Assembly (NCBI RefSeq): GCF_003265705.1 | Contig: NW_020312817.1 | Coordinates: 47,857,825-47,921,824, forward strand | Source of the DNA: Callorhinus ursinus | Lineage: Eukaryota; Chordata; Mammalia; Carnivora; Otariidae | DNA length: 64,000 bases | Direction: 5' to 3' | Part shown: positions 44,230 through 56,734 of the stretch, in pieces | Layout of the letters: each line of letters opens with the position of its first letter | Numbering within the stretch: the first letter of the stretch is position 1 | Notes under the pieces: generated by a model | What the model saw: only the letters and a program-made list of their open reading frames with translations | The model's database searches: none | Told to the model about the DNA's origin: nothing | Made by a program: the position numbers and the translations under genes

Positions 44230-47200
44230 GAGGATTGCTATAAAGTACAAAATCAACATAATTAAAAGGGAAGCCAGAAAAAAGTCACAATCTCAATGGG
44301 AGACTTTAACTAATTTTACTCAGTAACAAACAGACCAAGACAACAACATCAGGAAATATATAGATTTGAACTTCTATAAATATTAACAAACTGAACCTCG
44401 TATATATATCTCCTGTCTCCAACCTGAAGAATACCACTCTATTCAAGTTTGCATGAACATTTACCCAAAGTGACTAAATGATGGTCCATACAGCAATTCT
44501 CAATATATTTCAGACAATTAAAATGGTTTAGAGTACAATCTTTAACTGCAGTAGAATTAAGCTAGAATTAAAAGAAAAAGATGAAAGGGAAATCCTCAAT
44601 TTTAGAACCTGAGCTATATATTTTTATGGCTAAATCAAAACAAACTGTGAATATCACAAGAAAATTAGAAAATACTTTGAACTCTTTATCAATGGAAATC
44701 CTACATATCGAAATGAGTGACATGCAGCTTAGTCCTGCTCAGTAGAAAATGTAAATCCATTTAAAGATTTATTTCAAAAGCTATATTTCAATAGAAGATA
44801 GGCTGAAAAATAAATATCTATGTCAAGACCTTAGAAGATTATCAAACTAAATACAAACAAAGCAGAAGAAAGCAAATAATAAAAATCAGAGCAGAAATTA
44901 ATTGAAATGAAAATAAATATATATTAGAAAAGGTCAGCAAAGAAAAATAGTAGTCCTTTGAAAACTCCTATATAAAACTCCTGGGAGGTACAAACAAGGA
45001 AAAAAAAAAGAGAAAATGTGCAAATAACTAATATCAGAAACAAAATGGAGATATCACTACAGATTCTACAAATACTTAAAAAACAAATGAAATGATATTA
45101 CAAATTATGCCAGTAAATCTAAAATTTTAAATTAAATGTACACAACTTACCAATTTTGGGATAATAAATAAAAAACAGAAATCTGTATAAGATTATATCT
45201 ACTTGAGAAAATTAATCTGTATTTAGAAAACTTCTCAAATAGAAAAATTGAGGTCCATGTGACTTCACTGAATTTCACATCACAAAAGATATAACACCAA
45301 ATTAATTCCCACTCTTTCAATGAACAGAAAAATAGTAAAAATTTGCCAATTTCTTTTATGAATTCAGTATAGTATTGATACCAAAATGTGACAGTTGTGT
45401 AAGAAAAAAGTAAAATTAAAAACTAATTTATCTTATTAACCATAGATACAAAACTTATTATAAGTCAGATCTAGTATATACAAAGAAATATTCTGATTCC
45501 ATGATTTATTTAATATGACAACACCAATCAACACACTTCATCACATTCACAGAATAAAAGAGAAAATTCATACACTTACTTAGAAAAATCATCTGATAAA
45601 AGTAAACATAAATTTAAACAAAACTGATAGAAATAATTCACTCAATATATAACTTTTAACAAACCATAGATAGGAAGGTCTTTAATATGATGAAAACTAT
45701 GTACAAATAAAATAAACAGTATTAAATATTTAATAGGAAATGAGGAAATAGACAAGGATAACTGTTGCAACTACTTCCATTATTATACTGGAAATTTTAA
45801 TTTTATTAAAATTTAAAATTTTATTTTGAAATGCAATTTTAATGCAAATAGGTAAGAAAAGAAATTCATGGTATAATGACTGAAAAAGAAATAATAAAAC
45901 AGTCATTATTTGCAGGTGAGATAATCATGTAAACATATAAAATAAGGAAAAATCTAGAGGAAAGTATTAGACAGTTATGTTTAACAATATTACTATGATC
46001 AAGTAACTAGAATATGAAATTTAAAGCTTAATACCATTTACAATAGCATCAAAGATTCAAAAATCTACAGCTAAATCTAATAAATGTTCAAAATCACTAT
46101 ACAAACAATTATAAAACATTATTGAGAGAAATTAAAGAATACCTAAATAAATGGGAGTTTGTGAATTAGACAATTTAATGTTATAAAAATGAAAGTTATT
46201 TCCAAATTGATTTATACTTAATGTAATCTTTTTTTTTCAAAGATTTTATTTATTTATTTGAGAGAGAGAATGAGAGAGAAAGAGAGCACAAGAGAGGGGG
46301 GAGGGTCAGAGGGAGAAGCAGACTCCCCGCTGAGCAGGGAGCCTGATGCGAGACTTGATCCTGGGACTCCAGGATCATGACCTGAGCCTAAGGCAGTCGC
46401 TTAACCAACTGAGCCACCCAGGCGCCCCTACTTAATGTAATCTTAATCAAAGTCCCAGCAAGATCTTGTTGTTACTATTTGATTAATTTTTCTTCACTAT
46501 TGTATAAAACAATAAACTAATATAATATTTAAATGGAAATGCAAAATTCCAAGAATAGCCAAGAAATTTTGGCAGAAGAATTGGACAGAGGAAAACATTT
46601 ATAATATGTACAACCAAAAATGGACTATTATGCAGAATGCTAAAAACAAAAAGCTACAATTTTGTAAGACAACCCCATAGAAAGATGGGCAAAATATCTG
46701 AACAGGAGTTCCACACAAGACTATATCCAAATGGACAACAGTCAAATGAAGAGGTGTGCAATCTCATTAGTCACCAAGAAAATGCAAATTAAAACCACAC
46801 TGAGCTATTACTAAGCACATCTCAGTAAGGCTAAAATGAAAAAGATTGACAATATTAACAGTGACAAAGACATGGATTGACCAGAGTCTCAAATCTTCCT
46901 GGTAAGAGGCTAAATTGATAAAAGCATTTTGGAAAATAGTTTGGCAGTTTTTACTAACTTGACAGCATTCAGTCATTATAACCCAGCAATCCTAGCAAAA
47001 TGACCCAATGATATGCATATATACAACATTATTAATAGTAACATTGTTTGTAATAGCCAATTACGGAAAACAACTGAAATTTACTAGTGGAAACAGTTGA
47101 AATGTCCATCAACTGTAGGATACATAAATAAACTGCTATATTAGAATTGGAATATATATAGCAAAAAAAAAACACACAAATGAGCTATTACTACATTAAA

Positions 47201-47410
47201 AAAATGAGAAAAAACATGTATGTTTTCCTTCAAGTTCAAAAGCAAGGAAGTCTACATATAAGGGTGTGGTGTTAGTTACTGGAAGTTAGCATAAGGGGTG
47301 TTGCTAGAGTGTTGCAATTATTCTATTTTTTACCAGGGTTGTGGTTACATGAGTATATTTTTAAACTCTGCTAAAATTAATGCACTGTTCTGTGTTTATG
47401 TACATTCAGG
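44230..47410 (+). repeat. Old L1, ORF2 to 3' end, sense
   Basis: A degraded ORF2 in order: caatctcaatgggagacttt near 44288, tcagagcagaaattaattga near 44885, aaaagaataaaa-gag RT region near 45540-45700, cattatttgcaggtgagata near 45903 (a decayed catalytic-motif region), ataccatttacaatagcatc near 46031, then after a SINE tcaaagtcccagcaagatct, aagatgggcaaaatatctga near 46683 and tgtccatcaactgtaggata near 47103. No long frame survives. Confidence 0.7.
46231..46428 (-). mobile_element. CAN SINE (SINEC), antisense
   Basis: aaagattttatttatttatt tail at left, ggatcatgacctgagcctaa body, gagccacccaggcgcccc head at right. Perfect 16-bp TSD tacttaatgtaatctt at 46215-46230 and 46429-46444. It sits inside the old L1 at 44230-47410. 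Confidence 0.96.
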
Positions 47411-47899
47411 ATAATATTGACTGGCAGGTTAAACCCACCTCTCCACACGTCCTGTCTACTAGAATGAAAACTCATGAGGAAATTTATAAAATTCATGAAG
47501 ATATTAAAAATAAATTAACCAAAATTTTAATATACATTAGAGTAAGGTATATAGAATTTTAACATCTATTTTTTAACATCTATTTTATAATATTCTGTTG
47601 TTATATTGCCTCTCCTATTAGCAAAGCATTTATTGATGTATTTTAATTTTTCCTTTTTTTCTTTCATTTTGAGAGATTCCTATTAAGGAAGGAAGGTAAA
47701 TATATGTATTTACCTCTATCTAGGACATCAGTTAGAACCACAATTCTCCTCTCCTTTAACCACAATTCTCCATGTCATTTATATTGAGACTACATTAATT
47801 TGAGTCATTTCTTACTACTTAATGAATGTAGTCCTGCCATCTAAACTATAATATATCTGTGTTTAATTTAACAACACTGTTTTTTTTTTTTTAACTTTG
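47411..47899. other. Unassigned AT-rich sequence
   Basis: No gene or confident repeat; two small local duplications (ttaacatctatttt twice at 47560-47585, accacaattctcc twice at 47738-47772). Confidence 0.45.
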
Positions 47900-48220
47900 A
47901 AAATTTGATAAACTCCCTCCTGTCCTGGACTTTCATGCTAGAATACATGCTACCTTCTATCTGGAATGCTCCCCACTCCCTCTCTGCCCAGTTGGGTACT
48001 TATCAACTTGCAGGTTTTGATTTATGTTAAATCTCTCTGTAATAGGGTGTGTTTGTGTCCTCATTCTTAGTGATAAGATTCATATTAACATGCACCCTTT
48101 TAAATACTCCTTAAATGAAGACTAAGTTCTGTTAATGACCATCACAAATACAGGAGCAAGCAAAATGCCATGCTCTTGGTAGATGCTCAAATATTTATTT
48201 AATAAATGAATGTTAAGGAA
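47900..48220 (+). repeat. L2 LINE 3' end, sense
   Basis: accttctatctggaatgctc near 47952, aacttgcaggttttgattta near 48004 and the terminus tagatgctcaaatatttatt plus taataaatgaatg near 48180-48215. Confidence 0.6.
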
Positions 48221-48239
48221 GGTTATCAATTAGGACAGT

Positions 48240-48600
48240 ATTTAGATGAAGTAATAAAAACTGATGAATTGTGGCTTAAACAAATAGGAGTTTACTGTTG
48301 TCACATAGAAGTGTCTGGGGGTAGGCTGTGTTGGCTCAGTAGGTCAGCAATGCTCTCAAGGGTTTAGGTTCTTACTCTCTTTCCTCTCTACCATCCTTAG
48401 CCTTACGGTTTTTATTCTTTATGTATGCCTCTTTATGCGAGGTTTCAATAGGATGATGTCTAGCTGCCACAGACAGACCTAGGCATCATCTTATTTCCAC
48501 ACCTGGATGGAAGGCTGCATATAACTAGGAAGAAAAGGATTTTCTAGAAACTCCTGGTAAATGTCATTGTCCAGAACTGGTCATATTATCACCTGTGGCT
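48240..48600. repeat. Possible ancient repeat, family not assigned
   Basis: tgtggcttaaacaaatagga, gtttactgttgtcacataga and agtgtctgggggtaggctg resemble a known ancient mammalian repeat, but I cannot name it. Confidence 0.35.
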
Positions 48601-50029
48601 ACAAAAGATGATGAGAAACTCAGTATAGCACAACTTGCATACTGTTTAGTGAGAGATGGATAAGGGAGATAAGAATTGGGAATGACTTTTGGGGTCAACC
48701 AACAAACCTTGTATTCTAACAAAGTCCAAATGTAGGTTTCCATATATCCATGTGTTCATATAATAGAATTGTAAGTACTTCTTGATGGAAACTGATGGAT
48801 TTCCAGCTCTTCTGTGAATACATATACTCAAAATAGCATCAAACATGCTAACTTTCCCTAAAGACAAGATCATCGTTGGACAATACTCCAACCCGTTTCA
48901 TGGTCAGTCACATGAATATGTCTGAAATAATAAACCATGCAGAAGGGATAACAAGTTTCCCTGAAAATAGAATAAAAAACAAAAGAAATAAAGCAGAGTA
49001 TAGCAAATATATTACATGATTTCTGCCTGGCTTTCATCAAACTTGGTAATTCTTTTTTGCTCTGGCACATGTATCATTCATTTTTCATTCAGCACAGACA
49101 AATTGAGCTATGGGACATTAGATAACAGCTGTAATTTTAAATCATCTCATAGTTCACAACCTCAAGGGGTAATGTTATGACAGAATCAAATTAATCTATC
49201 TTATTTTTTTAATAATAAAATAATTCACTCTTCCCTTTGTCTATTGATGGATCCTTTGATACTGACAATATCCAGACACCAGAAATGTAGTCTTACATGA
49301 AGTTATGTCTATCATTGTGGAATTCAAGGTTAGACAAATCATTAAATAATTTGAGAAATTTCTGAATATTATGCCACAGGAATCCAATATGATTTTTTTT
49401 GACATTGGTAGACCTACTTCACTTAAAATCATTGTAACTAATGCATTAGTTTAATAATTCAAAATTACACTATTGAATGACTCACTAATTTTAGGCTTGT
49501 CATCATCATTTTTCCATAAAAATGGAGTATCAGAAAAAAATCAAGGTTTTGTATAGAATAAATTCAGTGCCTAGATAGTTCTAGATTGCTAATGAGTAGT
49601 GACCTTGCCTACCTGAGTAGATATGACTATCTTTTAAAAACACAAACAGTAAATCAAGGAAAAATTTAAAAAATAGATTTTTCAACTTTCCTCATTCATT
49701 ATAAAATGCTTAAAGAAAAAAAAATAGACTATACCGTTAATAAACAAAAAAAAAATCCATAATCCCACCGGTGGTAGGTAGGCAGTCACAGATTGTGCTT
49801 TGTCACAAACCTAATGTATTGAGTCTTTCCAAACTATTTCTTGTTCTGGATGTCTGTGTGATCAAACATAATTATGGAGTAGTTGTGTTTCCACCTTTCT
49901 TCATTTATGGTCACAGAGAAATGTTGTTTGATGTTGCTGTTCTGTGAAATTGTTTATGTTCAACAAAAGGACACTATAGCTTAGTGGTGAGTGCTAGGGC
50001 GGCTTCCAACTCAGGGGAGCTCCCATTGG
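48601..50029. other. Unassigned AT-rich sequence
   Basis: No gene or confident repeat; short minus-strand frames at 48646-49070 and 49241-49432 lack recognisable domains. Confidence 0.5.
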
Positions 50030-50330
50030 TAATTTTGTCCACCTTAGTCCCTTAATCTCCATATGCGACCCTTACTGAAATTCTTGCTGGCCATTCAGCA
50101 TTGAAAGTTTATTTTGTACCATTGCCTCTGCCTTTGTTACCATTCCTGCTGTGGATACCACTCCCTCCGACCTTCACATGATTTTTGTCTCCTTAATCAA
50201 TCTCAAGTCAAACACCATCTCCTCAGAGATACCTTCCATTACTACTTTAAAGCAGCCCCCTCCTTAACCATTTCTAACTCAATACCACAGTGTATTTTCT
50301 GCATTGCTCTTAATTCAGAATGTAGCTTTT
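50030..50330 (+). repeat. L2 LINE fragment, sense
   Basis: tcaatctcaagtcaaacacc near 50200, atctcctcagagataccttc, and ataccacagtgtattttctg near 50281 in sense L2 order. The frame at 50114-50386 is incidental. Confidence 0.55.
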
Positions 50331-50339
50331 TCCTTTTTT

Positions 50340-50680
50340 TAAAACAAAAATTATATATATTTCAAGTCTACAACATGTCAATTTGAGTAATATGTAGCGA
50401 AATCATTACTACGGTAAAGCTAATTAACATATCGGTCTCCTCATATAGTTACCATTTTTGGTGTGTGTAGTAGGAGTACCTGAAATCTATTCTTTTAGAA
50501 AATTTTCAGTATTTAACACAATATTATTAACCACAGTCATCCTACTGTACATTAGATCTCTAGACTTATTCGTCCTATATAACTCCAACTCTGTACCCTC
50601 TGGCCAACATCTCTATTTCCTTCACGCAGTATTTCCCATAAGTATTGATATATTATAGTTCACTATCATTGTTCATAAAT
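50340..50680 (-). repeat. Old L1 3' end, antisense
   Basis: caagtctacaacatgtcaat, accacagtcatcctactgta and cattagatctctagacttat follow antisense L1 3' UTR order. Confidence 0.55.
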
Positions 50681-50689
50681 TGTCTGTTA

Positions 50690-51905
50690 ATGTAATAGAT
50701 TTCTTCTTTAATTCTAGAGTTATTTCAAATAGATTTGGCGAGAATCACCAGAATCAGTCCCATTGAATCCCTTGCCTCTGGCACTTGTCTAATGTGAAAC
50801 CAGTGACAATAAAATATTCTAACTAGTTTAAGCCTGGGTCGTGTACCTTACAGCAAGTGCCCACTCCCAGCTTAGGAGATAGTAACTCTATTGAATTATA
50901 TGAAGGAAGAATGGGAAAATGATAGAGATAGTTAAGGTAATCAGAGATTTTGATTAGAAGTTGATGGGATCTGTTGTATTTTTGCTATTATTAAAATGTT
51001 TTTAAAATACCACCCAAACTAGATAAAACTAATGTTTTTACATCATTGACAATAGGGTTGACATAGTGCTGGCACTATAATTGACTGGTTACTTGGTTGC
51101 ACAAGTGCTTTTACACTCTCAGTGAGATTCAATCTCTGAAAATTCAAGAACTGCTTTTCCATCTCTTTTACAACCTCTCACATTCTCTCCTATTAACCAC
51201 AATTTTTATTGATGGCCATTTCTCATTTCCCCTTTTCCTTCATGCCTTGAATAGGCCCTGAATGTGAATAAAATCATACATTCTCAGTCGTTCTCCTGGT
51301 ACAAGCAACAAGCACCTCAACACTGTAGAAGTTGTAAGTTCTAGACATGTGGGTATTCTTTAGGTCAGGACAAATAATTCACAATAAAAAAGAAAATAAA
51401 ACCAAAAATAAAGTTTCTAGTCAACTAGTTATCTTCTGCCAAATTACTTTTTTCAGACTAGACTCCCTCCATCTCCTTCTCTTCTCTTATAAATTGTCAT
51501 GATGCTTCTGTGTTTTCACAAGCAAAACACACACTTAGTCTATTTACAAGCCTGCTTAATGTTTTCTCAGTAAACACGAATACTGGACACAGAAAATCTG
51601 ACCTGATTCAAATCTGACATTTACTTTATTGGTCCCAAGATGATATGTCTTTCCTGATCTTCTCTACATGTCCAAATATTCCAAACACTCTTTTTCCCCC
51701 AGATTCTTGCTGATATGCATCACACATTATCAAGTAAAAGAATCATTCCTTCTTTTATTTAAAAAAATATATATATTCTGAGGTTGTAGAGAAGAGAAGC
51801 TAATCACCACCTATAATCTACATCTTCACTAAGATATCTGAATATGGATAATGTGGATTTGAAACACAAGGAGATAAGCTATGTGCTGGTGTGGTTCCAT
51901 CTACA
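50690..51905. other. Unassigned sequence, nothing recognised
   Basis: No gene or confident repeat. Confidence 0.45.
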
Positions 51906-51907
51906 GA

Positions 51908-52090
51908 GATGGTATAGCTTAGTGGATAATGGCCATGAGCCCAGGCTCTGGAGCAAGATAATCAGTGTTTAAATCCAGGCGCCACCATCAACAAACTCAG
52001 TTCCCTGATCTATAAAAGAGCAATGAAAGTTATTACTTACCTCACAGGATTATAGTATGGATTAAATAGATTTATACATATAAAAACATT
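51908..52090 (+). repeat. MIR SINE
   Basis: Sense MIR nearly end to end: gatggtatagcttagtggat, gcccaggctctggagcaaga, tttaaatccaggcgccacca, ccctgatctataaaagagca and cacaggattatagtatggat. Confidence 0.7.
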
Positions 52091-52815
52091 TTGAATATGT
52101 ACTTCCTATATCTTAGACATATTATCACCAGTGGTTTATCTATCATTGTGACAGGATAATGTGTGAAGTATTACATATTTTCATATATTTAATTCTATGA
52201 TCTACCACCATTCAATATAAGGGATATAAATTTGACTTTGCCTCATGGTAGATGATCACCAAGCAAATATTTAGCTTTTGAATTCTAAAATCTCAGGTCA
52301 AAATGCAAGACAGACTTTGTCTCTTTCTTATTACTTAATCATAATCTAGATAAATAAGCTTGTGTAGCTTTTATTCAAATATAAACTAGCAGGTAGTGTG
52401 TGAAGGGCCAGACACTGTAGACATTAATGAAGATACCAGAAAATGCAAACCTTACTATCAAATCCTACTCCCTCTTAAAAATCTGGGGAAGGAAGAAGCA
52501 ATGTAACCCAGGGGATCTGGGGAGACCCCAGGCCAATGGCACACGTCTTAGAATGTAGCTCTGGAAGCATCCAGCATGGCACCTCATAGTCCAAGTATCA
52601 CTGCATAAGGTATCTAGGCAAAGTGACCTGAGAGCATCCCATTTATCACAGGGTTCACTAATGGGAATGTATTTTAAACAAATGAGAGTGAGGGATCAAG
52701 AGACTTAGAAGTCTTAAGACTAGAAAAAGAGACCACCAGAAAAAGAATGTAACATGCAACTTGAGCTGGAAATAGGATGAAGAGATGGTTCCATCTTAAT
52801 TGACGTCATCACTGT
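52091..52815. other. Unassigned sequence, nothing recognised
   Basis: No gene or confident repeat. Confidence 0.45.
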
Positions 52816-52819
52816 GGGG

Positions 52820-53070
52820 AAAACTACTCTAGAATGAAAGCAATGAGTCCTCTGCAGAACAACCATATATAAGGATGAAATGAGATGATGCACATTTCAA
52901 CAAAAGGCAGATTAAGTAACCAACTATTAAGAAGCAAGATTTATTCATAGTAACACCAGACAGGAAGTAACTCATGTGTCCTTCAACTGATGAAAAGATA
53001 AATTGTAATATACGTATATAAGTGCTCAGCCTAAACAGGAATGATGACTGATACACACAACATGTAAATA
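52820..53070 (+). repeat. Old L1 3' ORF2 fragment
   Basis: atttattcatagtaacacca and catgtgtccttcaactgatg correspond to the end of L1 ORF2; short and diverged. Confidence 0.5.
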
Positions 53071-53399
53071 CATTTCTTTCAAGGCCAGAAAAGCCCTGGT
53101 GTCTTCAGAGTTCACAATATAGAAACTTCTTCAGGGTCCCAGGCTTCATTTTCCCTTGAAATGTAAACATATACCTCCAGAGTTAGGTATATCCCTCTGG
53201 TGCTCTCACTCTATCCACAGTTAAAAAATAACTTTCCAAGACTTGCTCTTAGCCCAGAATTCCATGTTTTCAGCAAAATTTATTCAGAAAGTCCCAATTC
53301 TGCAAAAACACAAATAATATGTTCTTTACACACAAAACTACAAACCATTATTTCTGATGGACCTAGACACAGAAATTTTCAGGAAAATATTTAAAAATC
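53071..53399. other. Unassigned sequence, nothing recognised
   Basis: No gene or confident repeat. Confidence 0.4.
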
Positions 53400-53960
53400 A
53401 AATCTAGCAGTGTAGAAAAAGAATAATATGCCATAACCAAGAGAGGCTTATCTGAGTAATGCAAGGCTGGTTGAATATATGAAAATAAATCAATCCACTC
53501 TATTGCTAGCTTATAGAAAAATGACATGATCATATCCTGATACAGAAAAAGCAGTTGATGAAATTCAACATTCATTCATGATTAAAACTCTGAGCAAACG
53601 GAATGGAAGGTAACTTCCTCAACCTGATAAAGGATGTCGCTATTGAAATACTACTCAGCAATACAAAGAAACAAGGTATTAATGAACACAACAACTTGAA
53701 TCTCAAATGCATTGATCCGACTATAAGAAGGCGGTCCCAAAAAGTGACATACTGTATAATTCTTTTTATATATCATTCTCAAAAATACAAAATTACAGTT
53801 TCAGAATGCAGATCAGTGGTTAGAGACAGGGAAAGGCCTAAGTGTTGAGGGATACCTCAAACACAGTGATACCCAGGATGATGTAATTATTATGTATCCT
53901 GATTGTGGTGTTAGCTACATTAATCTTTTTATGTATTAAAAGCATATAAATGTACGTTGA
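53400..53960 (+). repeat. Old L1, RT segment fused to 3' segment
   Basis: First part is ORF2 reverse-transcriptase region (gatacagaaaaagcagttga then tgaaattcaacattcattca near 53540-53580). At about 53645 it jumps to the 3' end region (aaatacaaaattacagtttc, gcagatcagtggttagagac, ttgtggtgttagctacatta). An internal deletion within one element is the simplest reading. Confidence 0.6.
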
Positions 53961-54006
53961 AAACAATAGTAAAAAAGAAGTTTATTTAAATTTCTCTTAC
54001 TTTTTA

Positions 54007-54212
54007 GGGATGGCTGGGTGACTCAGTTGGTTAAGTGTCTGCCTTTGGTTCAGGTCATGATCCCAGGATCCTCGGATGGAGTCCCACATGGGGCTCCTTG
54101 CTCAGCGGGGAGCCTGCTTCTCCCTCTGTCTGCTGATTCCGCCCCCTGCTTGTGCATGCTCACTCTTTCTCTCTGACAATTAAATAAATAGAATCTTTTA
54201 AAAAAATAAAAT
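54007..54212 (+). mobile_element. CAN SINE (SINEC), older copy
   Basis: Diverged head ggatggctgggtgactcagt, body gatcccaggatcctcggatg, tail attaaataaatagaatcttt. TSD aaatttctcttacttttta at 53988-54006 and aaattcctcttacttttta at 54213-54231, one mismatch in 19. Confidence 0.93.
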
Positions 54213-54496
54213 AAATTCCTCTTACTTTTTAAAAAACGGTTCTCAAGGCGTTATTGCCTCATGCCTTTAGTGTCAGTGTTTTGTGATTTCCCATTTATTT
54301 TCTGCCCCCTTTAAAATATTTTTAATTTATCAATCTATTAATAACATTACTAAACAATCACTATGTGGCAAGCACTTTTCTAGATTCTTGATGGTATTTA
54401 AAAAAAAATGATGGTTTCGGTGGATATTTTTTCCTCTTGATATTTTGGAACATCATCTTTATTACTTTATCCTCTGACGATTCAAAATGCTTAGCT

Positions 54497-54829
54497 AGTA
54501 AGTGAAGTAAGTCAAGCAGAGAAAGACAATTATATGGTTTCATTCATATGTGGAACATAAGCAATAGCAAGGAGGACCACAGGGGAAGGGGGGAAATCCA
54601 AAGGGGGAGACATCAGAGAGGGAGACAAACCATGAGAGACTATGGACCTGGGGAAGCAAACTGAGGGTTTCAGAGGGGAGGGGGTAACAGGGTGATAGCT
54701 ATTAAGGAGGGCACATGCTGTGATGAGCACTGAGTGTTATACATAACTAGTGAATCATTGAACACTACATCAAAAACTAATGATGTACTATACAGTGGCT
54801 AACTGAACATAATAAAAAAATAATAAATA
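54497..54829 (+). mobile_element. Young L1 3' end
   Basis: From agtaagtgaagtaagtcaag through catgagagactatggacctg and ggagggcacatgctgtgatg to a TAATAAAAAAATAATAAATA tail. TSD aaaatgcttagct at 54484-54496 and 54830-54842. The 3' UTR differs from the other young copies (atagctattaaggaggg, tgctgtgatgagcactg), so it is a different subfamily. Confidence 0.9.
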
Positions 54830-54842
54830 AAAATGCTTAGCT

Positions 54843-55370
54843 GGTTTTTGGCCTGTTTTGTTTTGCCTTTTTTTTTTCAAGGCATTTACCCAGTTGCTGA
54901 CATACTGGCAACATAGGAACTTGTATGTATCTTCCTTCCATGGACCCCATATTCCCATGTACTTTTGTGACTATCTGTAACTTCATCCAATTAAACTCAA
55001 TAGCTATTAATAACCACTATTTTTCAGGAACTAACTGGGTTTAAAATGTTTCCACACTGTTGGAAAATAAACCTTACTTCCATGAAATAAGGAGTCACAA
55101 CTATGTAATAAAAGGTTGAGTTTTTATTATTATAAATGTGAGTATTTATTATCCCTCTGTTAACACAGGGACGTAAAGCTTAGGAGGTCACTGAAGAAGA
55201 AAATATTTGTTCCTAAATTTCTATGAGCTGTGCTTCAGGTAGAATCTCCTCCTTGCATTTAAAACCATGTTAATTAATATTTCCTGATATAAAGAATTAA
55301 TGTTAATATATTTAGATAAATCAACTGTATTGTGGGTTTTTTAAAAAATAAGTATTATCTTCAAAATATA
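54843..55370. other. Unassigned AT-rich sequence
   Basis: No gene or confident repeat. Confidence 0.4.
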
Positions 55371-55373
55371 CTG

Positions 55374-55600
55374 TTGAAATGTTTACTGATGAAATAAAAT
55401 GGTATTTGGGATTTGCTTCAAAATTATTTGTGAAGAGGGGAGAAGTTGGTCAGGGTATAAATGAAACAAGAGTGAGTATAAGTTGATAACTATGTAACCT
55501 GAGAAATGAATACAGAAGACTTCATTGTATTTGCTCCACTTTTGTATACAATTGGTATTATCTGTAATAAAAATGTTTTAAAAAAGAAAAAAAAGTTAAA
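55374..55600 (+). repeat. Old L1 3' end
   Basis: ggtatttgggatttgcttca, aaattatttgtgaagagggg, gtataagttgataactatg and a tail tctgtaataaaaatgtttta match the 3' UTR end of an old mammalian L1. Confidence 0.6.
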
Positions 55601-55620
55601 ATTTTTCTACTGCAAGAAAC

Positions 55621-55820
55621 GTTTTTTTTTTTAAGATTTTATTTATTTATTCGACAGAGAGACACAGCGAGAGAGGGAACACAAGCCGGGGGAGTGGGAG
55701 AGGGAGAAGCCGACTCCCCACCGAGCAGGGAGCCCGATGTGGGGCTCGATCCCAGGACCCTGGGATCATGACCTGAGCCGAAGGCAGACACTTAACGACT
55801 GAGCCACCCAGGTGCCCCTC
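55621..55820 (-). mobile_element. CAN SINE (SINEC), antisense
   Basis: T-run, aagattttatttatttattc tail at left; accctgggatcatgacctga body; gagccacccaggtgcccctc head at right. Short TSD caagaaac at 55613-55620 and 55821-55828. Low divergence from the consensus. Confidence 0.95.
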
Positions 55821-55828
55821 CAAGAAAC

Positions 55829-56730
55829 TTTTCATACCTTATCAGAGTTATAGTCACCTTACCAAAAAATACCCAATTTTAATACAGTTCAACAAATATT
55901 CAGTATGTAATCTTTGGCAGCCACCAAAAGGTGCCTGCAATGAAAGCAAAGATACATAAATAGCTTTGAACTCAGAATTGTGCTTAAAGCAGAGATAACA
56001 GTTTATACACACAATGTTTGAAACAAGGCATGTGCTTATTGATGCCATCTTTAGATCAAGCCTGTAGTAAGGCCAGTCCACTCCTAGATCCTTCTCATAC
56101 CGAGGCTAACCCAGAAAGAGAAGAGATGTCCATACCCACAGAGGGGCCTATCCTGCTGTTAGAAATGGATCTCTGGGCAGCCTATTTCCAGGGACGTCTC
56201 TGTTCCTTCATAGTGTAGTTTAAACTCCACACAGAACGTCCCCTCAGCATCCATATAAGCCACAGGCACATGGCTACAAAGATCCCTGAAATATTTGGGC
56301 ACAGATATTTAACAGGATAGAAACACAAGAAGTTTTGAGCAATAGGTGTTTCATTTGAGTCCTAAGGGTAAATAAAAATGTATAGGTGCTTGGATCCCTT
56401 TGGGTTAACTATGGAACCTCCTTCAAAGAATTTTGCAGTTTGACATTTGGCAAGTGGCTTCTACAAGAAACATCTCGAACCTCTTCTTTTAAGTCTTAAC
56501 ATATGCAATAGTATGTCCTTCAATACTCTTCCACTTAGCTACAGCCCTCAGCATTAGTTAATAAAGGTTTTGCCTGTCGTTTTTAAACACAAAATAATTC
56601 ATATTAAAGTAAATAAAACAAGCATAAAGCCACTTCTGTTGTTTTCATATTTAGCTTTGTGTTTCTAGCTGTTATTGCATCTGCAGAAGTTTTGTTGGCA
56701 CAATTCCTTCTAAAGTGGAAGTTGGTAGCT
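55829..56730. other. Unassigned sequence, nothing recognised
   Basis: No gene or confident repeat; frames at 55854-56218 lack domains. Confidence 0.45.
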
Positions 56731-56734
56731 TCCT

